Assembly (NCBI GenBank): GCA_037693485.1
Contig: CM075346.1
Span: forward strand, 105,692,501-105,756,500
Origin: Kitagawia praeruptora
Taxonomy: Eukaryota > Streptophyta > Magnoliopsida > Apiales > Apiaceae
Direction: 5' to 3'
Length of the DNA: 64,000 bases
Shown here: in pieces, positions 55,949 to 64,000 of the stretch
How positions within the stretch are numbered: position 1 is the first letter of the stretch
How the letters are laid out: every line of letters starts with the position of its first letter
Program-made: the position numbers and the translations under genes
The notes under the pieces: model-generated
The model's input: the letters and a program-made list of their open reading frames with translations, nothing else
What the model was told of the DNA's origin: nothing
Database searches by the model: none

Positions 55949-58420
55949 CTACTGAAAATTTTCATCTCTTGCACCAAGTAACCTGAATATCCTTTCCCTT
56001 AGAGTATCATTGTCCTCAAGGATATACAAAAGCTGAATAATATCTCGGCAGTAACTTAAACCTCCTCCTGGATCAAATATTGATATTATAGCACTTCGCA
56101 ATCCAGGATGCTCTTTCAATAACTGCTCCATTATTAAGAGCTTCAGAGTAATGATTTTATTTTTCTTACCATCTCTAAAAAATCTTCTGTCAGAAGGACT
56201 TCCAGCATCATTTACCCTTCCTTTGAGACTATACCCTAAACTCATATTTCCCTTCTTGACAAGACTTAGTACCAGTGCATTGACATCGGGTATCCCTTCC
56301 TCTTTGGGCATCTTTTCTAACACATTTACTACATTTAACAACTCTACTTTAATGACACAAATATCTTGATTCACACCGGTCACAAGTTCACTGTTATCAT
56401 TCTTTTTAGCTCCACCATTGCTCTCATCTCCATTTCTTTTCGTATCATCATTTCCATCCATCAGCTCATTCCATGACACAACTTCTTTACATGTACAGTC
56501 ATTAAACCTTAAAGAAGCATTTCTACCATAGTACCTCATAGCAATATATTTCTTTTTCAATTGATAATTTAAAACAAGAAAGTTGATATTTATCACCTCT
56601 CTACAGGCAGAATAAGATTTGATACAAATCAGAGGTTTCATCTTTGCTCCCTTCTCCCGCAGAGCATCCATCATAAAGTACCCAAATTTTGTCAAATCCT
56701 GGGGATATCCAAAAAGCTTCGCATCAGATGAATCTTCAAGCTTTACCCACCTGAATTTACTACCACTTCTGATTGAACCCTTCCTGGTAATTGCAGTGCT
56801 TCCATGTCTAAGAATTTCCCTCTGTATCTTGATAGCATGTTGCATTCCACTTGCCAACTTATCGAGCTTATTTAAGGACAAGGAATCATATGCCACCCCA
56901 AACTGTTTTGAAGCACAAGAGTCATCTGATTCTACTGACGATTCTAAGAGGGAAGTAACTCCATGCACAACATCAGATGCAGAGATCTTTGAACTATATC
57001 CATGTAACAGCAAGAAACCTCTATAGTAAAAATCTGTAAGGCCATACTCTGGTAAGAAATGCTCAAACATACCCTTCATTTTCCGCTTGATCTCAATACT
57101 CATGTACTGAAACTTCTGTTTGCACTCTTCAAGAGTAATCATTTCATTAAACAAATAAATAATACAAATTTGTTGTCCATTTTGCACATCACCACCAGGA
57201 TCAAAGATTAGCATAGTCTCCACACCCGTAACCTTACCAGACTTCTTGTCGAAACCACGAGTATCTGCAGTTGATAAAGGATCTTTTATATTTTTCATCA
57301 TGAACTGTCTATACATAACATAGATACCATTTGTTTGCCTCTGTGAATTAGTAACGCAAGTGATGACCTTGTTATCTGCTACGTCAATGAAAGCCTCAAC
57401 ACTCTCTTTCGTCTTGGTAAGAATTAACCAAGGCATTTTTTCAACCACAATTAGTTTCAACACAGCAGTGACATTGTTACCTAGTACACCTGTCAGGGGC
57501 CTTGACTTCACCACTGTATCATCTCCATTTTCCTTAAAACCAAAAGTTTTCATAGAAGCACTGTGCACAAGTTGCCTCCCAACTTCATTTTCAACATCCA
57601 TAACCTCAGCTAGCAAACACTCTTCAAGCAATGACTCCTGAAATGTACCCAGATAAATAGCTTCTTGTAGAGTTTGAGGTGTCCACAATTCCACGGTCTC
57701 CCGAATATCATTATCCAATCCTTCAACGAAGCAATATGCAAGAAGATGATCCTCAAACTCACACTTAAAAATGAATTCAGCCCGGAGTTTGATGCGCCTA
57801 AACTCTTTCACATACTCCGTAATAAGACTAGAATGTTGAAATATTGTCAAGTTCATCCTTATAAATGAATCATCATCATTACTCCAATCATCTTCGCACA
57901 CATTTTCAACAACTAAATCCGAATTTCTTACAGGACTTTTGTCAAACACTTGAGGCTCAACTTCTATTGCATCAACAATCAATTCCCCCTGCACTTCAAC
58001 AGCCCTCCCAGATTTTAACACATCCACCTGCAAGTTATCTTCGTCCTCAACAACCGTCTTCCCCAATCGGCTTCCATCACCAATAACCACCTCATCTTGT
58101 GTTGTCTTGTCAGCGACAATCGACCTAACTGGACACCTCTCCTGCATCCTATCAAGTACCGCCATTATTTTCGTAAGTGTTTCTTCCCATTGGTTCCCCT
58201 TAACACTGGTAGCACTTGTAAATGGGGTATCGTGAGATGACAGTGGTGGTGGCTCAGGTGGTCTATATTCAACTGGATAATGCAACGGAGAAGCAGCCAT
58301 CCCCTCCGAGGAAGAACAGCTCTGATACCATTTGTAACCAACCTCTTGGTTATAATCGACAATATCGGATCTCTCAACATACGATTTCGAATCAAAGGGA
58401 TAATAAATCGGAAATGACAT
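55949..58420 (-). CDS. Gag-like/CDC45 fusion protein of an LTR element
   Basis: Uninterrupted frame of 823 codons. The first ATG (58420) is inside the LTR and the frame reads through the primer site; MAASPLHYPVEYRPP at 58300 is a likely alternative start. Residues about 185-270 resemble a Ty3 Gag (SLITEYVKEFRRIKLRAEFI, then AYCFVEGLDNDIRETVELW). Residues about 428-600 match the replication factor CDC45: LEECKQKFQYMSIEIKRKMK, FLPEYGLTDFYYRGFLLLHG, KQFGVAYDSLSLNKLDKL and KFRWVKLEDSSDAKLFGYPQ. Residues about 400-412 and 790-800 contain an FDPGG motif that recurs in the next frame. CDC45 normally works in the CMG helicase at replication forks; only a middle part is present, so helicase function is not expected. 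The open frame suggests recent origin or selection. Confidence 0.82.
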   Translation of the reverse strand: MSFPIYYPFDSKSYVERSDIVDYNQEVGYKWYQSCSSSEGMAASPLHYPVEYRPPEPPPLSSHDTPFTSATSVKGNQWEETLTKIMAVLDRMQERCPVRSIVADKTTQDEVVIGDGSRLGKTVVEDEDNLQVDVLKSGRAVEVQGELIVDAIEVEPQVFDKSPVRNSDLVVENVCEDDWSNDDDSFIRMNLTIFQHSSLITEYVKEFRRIKLRAEFIFKCEFEDHLLAYCFVEGLDNDIRETVELWTPQTLQEAIYLGTFQESLLEECLLAEVMDVENEVGRQLVHSASMKTFGFKENGDDTVVKSRPLTGVLGNNVTAVLKLIVVEKMPWLILTKTKESVEAFIDVADNKVITCVTNSQRQTNGIYVMYRQFMMKNIKDPLSTADTRGFDKKSGKVTGVETMLIFDPGGDVQNGQQICIIYLFNEMITLEECKQKFQYMSIEIKRKMKGMFEHFLPEYGLTDFYYRGFLLLHGYSSKISASDVVHGVTSLLESSVESDDSCASKQFGVAYDSLSLNKLDKLASGMQHAIKIQREILRHGSTAITRKGSIRSGSKFRWVKLEDSSDAKLFGYPQDLTKFGYFMMDALREKGAKMKPLICIKSYSACREVININFLVLNYQLKKKYIAMRYYGRNASLRFNDCTCKEVVSWNELMDGNDDTKRNGDESNGGAKKNDNSELVTGVNQDICVIKVELLNVVNVLEKMPKEEGIPDVNALVLSLVKKGNMSLGYSLKGRVNDAGSPSDRRFFRDGKKNKIITLKLLIMEQLLKEHPGLRSAIISIFDPGGGLSYCRDIIQLLYILEDNDTLRERIFRLLGARDENFQ
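56621..57139 (-). other. CDC45: Captured CDC45 coding segment (no introns)
   Basis: About 173 codons of plant CDC45, in frame within the LTR element. No intron-like interruption is visible, although plant CDC45 genes are multi-exon, so it most likely came from spliced mRNA during reverse transcription. Similarity stops abruptly after MDALREKGAKMKPLICI. The CDC45 N-terminal DHH-like part and the C-terminus are missing. Confidence 0.85.
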
Positions 58421-58704
58421 TGAAATAAACTAAAAAACTGGAATTAAGAGACTGGAAAGGGATAAACTGTATTGAACAACAAGTGCTGAATATAAATAAC
58501 AGAATTAAAAATACAACGGAAAGGAAATGAAAATAAAAACAAGTTTCTTCTTCTTCGATAAGTGCTCAGGGGAAGACAAGATCAGTATATATAGCTAGGC
58601 CCTATTGGACTTCACTTGACTTGAGCTTGTAATTTTAGATTAACAGATGGCCCAATTGATCAAAATGCTAGCCCATTTGGCCCACATATCTCCAGCTGGT
58701 TACA
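58333..58704 (-). repeat. 5' LTR of the CDC45-carrying element, 372 bp
   Basis: Contains the promoter-like TATATATA at 58586-58593 (minus strand) and, further along, the first ATG (58420) of the long open frame. The primer site begins two bases inside it. Confidence 0.92.
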
Positions 58705-58773
58705 CACACGCGTCTTTACCAGAGAGAGAGAGAGAGGGAGAGCGATTGGGGGGAGAGAGAGATTGTAAAGTAC

Positions 58774-58878
58774 CCTGCGCCATTTTTTAAAAAGATAGAT
58801 AAGATTGCCGTGTTTATCTCTTTTGTTATCGGCCATAGCTACTCTTCTTCTCCTCTGTACTACGTTGAAAGCCGCCAT
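58774..58878 (-). CDS. 5' exon-like sequence of an unrecognised gene
   Basis: The ATG at 58878 begins MAAFNVVQRRRRVAMADNKR and goes on with DKHGNLIYLFKKWRR, ending at a possible donor AGG/GTACTT (58773). The strongly basic N-terminus and CT-rich, CCCTAA-containing upstream DNA look like a plant first exon. No following exon can be joined with confidence: the LTR element lies 65 bp downstream and phosphatase exons beyond it are unrelated. An upstream in-frame ATG exists at 58899. The family was not recognised. Confidence 0.4.
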
Positions 58879-59078
58879 ATCTTCTCTTTTTTCCCCCAAT
58901 TCTCCAACAAAACCCTAATTAGTCGTTATTTTGTTCTCTTTTTTCCATCATTAGCTACAAACCTGCAGTAATCGATTATAAATTAATTATAAATATAAAA
59001 TCCCTAAATCAAAAAAGCTTTCATATCGATTGAAAGAGAAAGAAGGAGAGAGATGAGAAGGAGAAAGATAGAGCGCTA

Positions 59079-59703
59079 AAAACCAAACCAAACCAAACAT
59101 ACCCAGTATATCCCGCACAGAGCAGGGTCTGGGGAGGGTGAGATGTACGCAGACCATGCCCCTACTTTTTACAGTAGGGATGCTGTTTCTGTGAAGACCC
59201 CCAGCTTAGTGCCCAACAGAAAAATAGTGTGTGATATTTACAAAGGCTTTATAAATTTTGGAAAAGATCGCTGACATACCTGAGCCCGTGGCTTTGATCA
59301 CATGGGACTTACCTATGTTCTCGCCTGATCTATGATGTCTCCTCGCATAGATCCATGGCTTTGGACACATGGGGCTTACCTACCCGGGGATTGACTACCC
59401 CGCTCTGCAGAACACTCAGGCCTAAGATGACACCTGGTCAAGCTCCCTGCAACTGCGAAACCAGAAAACAGAAGAACATAACCAAGATAAAACAGAAAAA
59501 ACAGAGAAAAGAGAACGGAAAGCCGAGCTTCTAAGATAAAGCTAACCGAGAAAACCCAACTCTGAGGCTCTCAACAACAGAACCGCTCCCTAAAAGAGAA
59601 TCCACCACTCTGATCTGGTGTCGCCAAGAGCACCTATCAGTGATCATGGAGACGCCAGAACCGCACCCAACTCTGAGGCTCTCAACAACAGAACCGCTCC
59701 CTA
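59079..59703 (-). mobile_element. Retro-inserted chimera with an Au-SINE-type 3' tail
   Basis: Flanked by the 15-bp duplication AAAGATAGAGCGCTA (59064-59078 and 59704-59718). On the minus strand the 3' end reads GGTCTGCGTACATCTCACCC, TCCCCAGACCC, then ACTGGGTATG and a TTTGG repeat tail, the pattern of Au-type SINEs. The 5' two thirds (59215-59703) is not recognisable SINE sequence and includes a 34-bp direct duplication (CCAACTCTGAGGCTCTCAAC at 59558 and 59669). The long duplication and tail indicate LINE-driven insertion of a chimeric transcript. Confidence 0.78.
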
Positions 59704-59719
59704 AAAGATAGAGCGCTAC

Positions 59720-60120
59720 CAAGAGAGAATAAAAGTGAAAAAGATAGTGAAAAAATATCTATGATTTGTGGACCAGAAGAGCTAAGGGCGGGGTGTTTGT
59801 TTTCGTTAAAAAATTAGAAAGAGTGGTATTTTTGCCGCTCAGCCTGTTCTTCATTTGTTTTTGGGTAGGAGGCTCTTTGCTTTTATTTTCCCCACATTTT
59901 CAAGAAAACAAATAAATTTGTTTGTTAAGCTATTTTATTAATTATAAAAATTGTTTGCCAAAATATTTGTTTGCCAAAATTACTTTTTTTAAAATTTCAA
60001 ATTTTTAAAAAAAATTGTTAATCTAATTTATTAATTATAAAAATTGAAATATAAGGATTATAAATGGTGGGGAAATCAAATTAAAAAGTTTGATTCAATG
60101 AATATTTTTTTAATGATTTA
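59720..60120. other. Unassigned spacer
   Basis: AT-rich, with no recognised terminus. It separates the retro-insertion from the second satellite array. Confidence 0.4.
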
Positions 60121-60122
60121 TT

Positions 60123-62310
60123 TGACGATCCAACCGTACGGATGTTAATAGGTACTCATTATAGTATTGGAAAAAAATAATCAAAAAATTTAAAATGTAT
60201 CTTGTACGACTTTTTTACAAAGATCTAGTCAAAGTACCGCTCCCTATAAAGAGATTCGTACCCGATTCACAAAAAAAAAATTAAATGCATTTTTCGACGA
60301 TCCAACCATATTGATGTTAATAGGTACTCATTCTAGTATTGGAAAAAAATAATCAAAAAATTTCAAATTTATCTTTTACGACTTTTTTACAAAGATCTAG
60401 TCAAAGTACCGCTCCCTATAAAGAGATTCGTACCCGATTCACAAAATATTTTTTTTAAATGCATTTTTCGTAGATCCAACCGTACGGATGTTAATAGTAC
60501 TCATTTTAGGGTTGGGAAAAAATAATCAAAAAATTAGGAATTTATTTATACGACTTTTTAACAGAGATCTAGTCAAAGTACTACTCCCTAAAACGAGATT
60601 CGTCCCCGATTAACAAAGTATTTTTTTTAATGAATTTTTCGACGATCCAACCATACGGATGTTAATACGTACTCATTTTAGTGTTGGGAAAAAATAATCG
60701 AAAAATAAAAAGGCTGGGTAATACGAGATTTTAACAAAAACGTAGTAAAAGTGCTACTTCTTTTAGCGGGGCACGATCCAGATTCACTGAATAATTTTTT
60801 TGAATGATTTCTTCGATGATCGAACCGTCCGGATGTTAATAAACACTCTTTTTAGTGTTATAAAAAAATAATCTAAAAATAAAAAGGTCGGGTTGTACGA
60901 GATTTTAACAAAAACCTAGTAAAAGTGCTACTTCCTATAACGAGACACGATCCAGATTCACTGAAATATTTTTTTGAATGATTTATTCGACGATCGAACC
61001 GTACGGATGTTAATAAACAATATTTTTAGCGTTATAAAAAAAATAATCGAAAAATCAAAAGGCCAGGTTGTACGAGATTTTAATAAAGACCTAGTAAAAG
61101 TGCTATTTCCAATAACGAGACACGTTCCAGATTCACTGAATAATTTTTTTGAATGATTTCTTCGACGATCGAACCATACGGATATTAATAAACACTCTTT
61201 TCATTGTTATAAAAAATAATATAAAAATAAAAAGGCCAGGTTGTACGTGATTTTAACAAAAACGTGGTAAAAGTTATGCTTCCTAAAACGAGAGACGATC
61301 CAGATTCACTGAATAATTTTTTAGAATGCTTTCTTCGACGATCGAACCGTACGAATGTTAATAAACACTCATTTTAGTGTTGGAAAGAAATAATTAAAAA
61401 ATAAAAAGGCCATGTTGTACGAGATTTTACCAAAAATGTAGTAAAAGTGCTACTTCCTATAACGAGACACGATCCAGATTCACTGAATAATTGTTTTGAA
61501 TGATTTTTTCGACAATCGAACCGTACGGATGTTAATAAACACTCATTTTAGTGTTGTCAATAAATATTCGAAAAATAAAAAGCCCGGGTAGTACGATATT
61601 TTAACAAAAACTTAGTAAAAGTGCTACTTCCTCTAACATCCATTTTCGTCAAGATGCGGCACAACCGAGCCTTTTAATTTTTTGATTATTTTTTCCCAAC
61701 ACTAAAATGAGTGTTTATTAACATCCGTACGGTTCGATCGTCGAAGAAATCATTTAAAAAAATTATTCAGTGAATCTGGATCGTGTCTCGTTATAGGAAG
61801 TAGCACTTTTACTACATTTTTTGTAAAATCTCGTACAACATTGCCTTTTTATTTTTTAATTATTTTTTTCTAACACTAAAATGAGTGTTTATTAACATTC
61901 GTACGGTTCGATCTTCGAAGAAAGCATTCTAAAAAATTATTCAGTGAATCTGGATCGTCTCTCGTTTTACGAAGCATAACTTTTACCACGTTTTTTTTAA
62001 AATCTCATACAACCCGACCTTTTTATTTTTTAATTATTTTTTCCCAAAACTAAAATGAGTGTTTATTAACAACCGTATGGTTCGATCGTCGAAGAAATCA
62101 TCAAAAAAAATTATTTAATAACTAATTAATCGAATTAACCGATTAATTATTAAATTAATTAAGTCGATTTTATAAATAATAAAATCGTACGGATGTTTAT
62201 AGGTACTCATTCTAGTGTTGTGAAAAAATAATCAAAAAATTTCAAATTTGTCTTGTACGACTTTTTTACAAAGATCTAGTCAAAGAACTACTCCCAATAA
62301 CGAGATAGGA
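60123..62310. repeat. Second satellite array, about 173-bp units, with an orientation switch
   Basis: Boxes of the type CGACGATCCAACCGTACGGA plus TGTTAATA begin near 60123, 60295, 60469, 60640, 60813, 60988, 61163, 61335 and 61510 (spacing 171-175). From about 61640 to 62110 three units lie in the opposite orientation (GGTTCGATCGTCGAAGAAAT near 61731, 61907, 62081). A partial direct unit follows at 62185-62310. The unit shares the TTCGACG.TCCAA…TACGGATGT core and the GTCAAAGTA box with the 176-bp array at 14881-16900. Confidence 0.9.
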
Positions 62311-62731
62311 GATACCTATTTAATAATTACTTAAAATTTAATTATTATACACTTTTTTTTTGAAAGAAATTATTATACACTTTTAATCAAATTGAAGGAA
62401 ACATTTAGGCGGCTAAACTAAAATTTCATTGGCGGGGACTTTCAGTACTAGAATTTTCAGACAAAATAATTACTTTACCAATATTTTAAGTAAAATGTTG
62501 CACAATTATTTAACTCAACTCCCTGGTCTCTCTCACCGGGCTCTCTCATCTCTCTCACCGAGCTCCCTCATCTCTTCTTGTCTCTCTCTCTCTCACCCAA
62601 CTCTCTCCCACATCTCTCACACTCTCTCATCTCTCTCTTGTTTCAATCCATTTTCATTTGTTTTAGACCCCGATTGAAAAAGATACATACACAAATACGC
62701 TATTGATTCTTGATTTCTCCGTAATTTTTCT

Positions 62732-62770
62732 ATGTCGTTGGCGAATTCTCACACCTTTTTAGTTCTTAAG
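62732..62770 (+). other. Possible first exon of a small transcript
   Basis: After a CT-rich leader (62510-62640) an ATG opens MSLANSHTFLVLK and reaches a strong donor AAG/GTATGT at 62771. An acceptor TTTTGCAG at 63418-63425 would join it to ATGAAGAATAACTGA, giving only 17 residues. It may be the 5' end of a captured gene or a non-coding transcript. No family recognised. Confidence 0.25.
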
Positions 62771-64000
62771 GTATGTAATCTATGATCTTTAGCTGTTAAC
62801 TTGTAAACATTACTTGAAATTATGAAATAATTTCAATTTTTTTGAATTTTTCTGTGTAAAGATTGAATCTTTATCATCTATTTCTTGATTTTAGGGTTGA
62901 AAATTGTAGCATTAGATTGAAATCGGGTTCTTGATTTGTGGGTGTGCTTTTTTTTTTTGGTGTAAAGTTTGAATCTTGGTTGTGAATTTATGAAAATTGA
63001 ATCTTGGTTGTGAAGTTTTAAAAGCTCCATTGTTCTATGATCCCTTATAATACATTGATATTAATGGTGCGGTAGATAATCTAGTACAGTAACTAGTGCT
63101 TGTATTCTTCTGAAACAAGTTAAAACAATGTACTCTTAGCTGGGGGATGAGGATGACATCTACATCCATGTTCACAAACAATTTCAATGTCCGAGACTAC
63201 ATTAACTTTTAATCCTCAGTAGACGGTCTTCTATGACGATGACAAAACATCCCTGAATGATTATCAATTTATGAATTTAAATGTTACAGTACCTTAAATT
63301 ATGATAGGCTTGGGGCATATAATGTGGACGCCTAACAGGACTTCATATATGGTTTCGTAGCACACTATGTAATTTTAATCTTTCTGTCTCTTGTCCCATC
63401 TCTGACCTTGTACATGATTTTGCAGATGAAGAATAACTGAATGAAAGAGAGCAAAGAGCTGCAGCAGAGTAGCTAGAAGGTGGAAAAGAGTATTCACGGA
63501 GGGATGTTGATAAGCCCTCCACCTTTAAACTTCCTGGGGCAATCTCTAAAAAGACAAAAATAAGATGTTGCCTCTCAGTTAAACTTGTAAATATTTACAA
63601 TCATGTTTAGTGTTAGAGAAAGACTATTACAATTAATCTATGTATTACATGCAAATTTAAATTTAGTCGAGTATACAAGCACCCCTGTAACTTGAAAACA
63701 TAAAGATTAAAGGTGCCGTGTTTACTCATTTGAAATGTATGTACTTTATAATCATTTTGTTGTGATGCCTAAAAGTTTCAATTAGCTATCTTATATTTTG
63801 CCAAAAATTTGTTCCTCTACTTTGAGTTTCAATTAGCTATCTTATAATTGTGCCCCTGTTAAAGCTTCACTAGCTATCTTATATTTATATGCTCTTATTT
63901 GATAAGCCTAGACTATATGGTTATGTTGGAGAGTTCTGATTTGAAGTTGATCAGTATAAAGCTTCACTGATGTACACAATAAGAAATTGTTGGCAAATAT
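62771..64000. other. Unassigned sequence to window end
   Basis: Intron-like T-rich DNA to 63425, then non-coding sequence. The words CTTCAC/AATTAGCTATCTTATA repeat locally at about 63780-63880. No transposon end recognised. Confidence 0.35.

Larger units (their letters stand above)
54800..58704 (-). mobile_element. Complete LTR element carrying a CDC45 segment
   Basis: Flanked by the 5-bp duplication CACAC (54795-54799 and 58705-58709). Two 372-bp LTRs differ at about five sites. Inside the 5' LTR (58333) lies a primer site reading TGGTATCAGAGCTG on the minus strand, and next to the 3' LTR (55172-55190) a purine tract AAGGGAAAGGAAT. The interior has a long open frame (Gag-like, then CDC45-derived) and a second frame ending LEDKDNFKGKEL. 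Protease, RT and integrase are absent, so it is non-autonomous but was mobile recently. Confidence 0.9.

Noticed and set aside
55949..57026. Plus-strand frames opposite the CDC45 fusion
   Set aside because: Antisense shadows without recognisable domains.
1..64000. tRNA, rRNA or other structural RNA genes
   Set aside because: No sequence with both A- and B-box order or cloverleaf pairing was recognised by eye; a covariance-model scan would be needed to exclude them.

Overview
This is plant nuclear DNA, most likely from a eudicot. It carries plant LTR retrotransposons (copia Tork- and Sirevirus-like; Ty3 Tat-, Athila- and other types), CACTA, Mutator, hAT and Helitron elements, an Au-SINE-type tail, and fragments of plant genes (F-box/FBA, AUF-like F-box, DnaJ-X, receptor kinase, PDR transporter, CDC45). 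The sequence is AT-rich and almost wholly made of repeats. Only two genes look intact, both F-box genes: 5811-6899 (-) and 41426-42424 (+). Species cannot be named from the sequence alone.

Layout. 1-2468: minus-strand copia element with a large internal deletion, ending in a 438-bp LTR. 2649-4760: three non-autonomous DNA elements with readable ends (one hAT, two Mutator-type). 4940-6960: F-box gene plus a decayed copy of part of it. 7776-12781: Ty3/Tat-like element whose two identical 660-bp LTRs face each other in inverted orientation, flanked by a 5-bp target duplication. 14781-20758: 5,978-bp CACTA element with a 12-copy 176-bp satellite and captured exons, one from a PDR-type ABC transporter. 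20762-33417: nested pile of Sirevirus-like and Tork-like copia pieces, a second gene-carrying CACTA (22820 to about 26290) inside a Tork LTR, and a Ty3 solo LTR inside a Sirevirus LTR. 33418-35765: 3' end and LTR of a plus-strand Ty3 element lying against Helitron sequence. 35889-40655: Helitron cluster with repeated termini. 40660-46460: palindromic MITE, the second F-box gene, broken AAA-ATPase and aldo-keto-reductase pieces, more MITEs. 46541-53130: a short LTR with its primer site, then about 6 kb of mostly unassigned DNA with minisatellites and a CACTA-like end. 53911-54620: broken long-chain-base-phosphate phosphatase exons. 54800-58704: complete LTR element with an 823-codon open frame that joins a Gag-like region to a spliced CDC45 segment. 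58774-59718: a 5' exon-like sequence with a SINE-tailed retro-insertion upstream. 60123-62310: a second satellite array related to the one in the first CACTA.

There is no pathway or operon here. The region is instructive for how transposons build new structures: a plus-strand strong-stop mispriming product, host exon capture by two CACTAs and one LTR element, a retro-inserted chimera with a SINE tail, and one satellite family in two arrays 45 kb apart.
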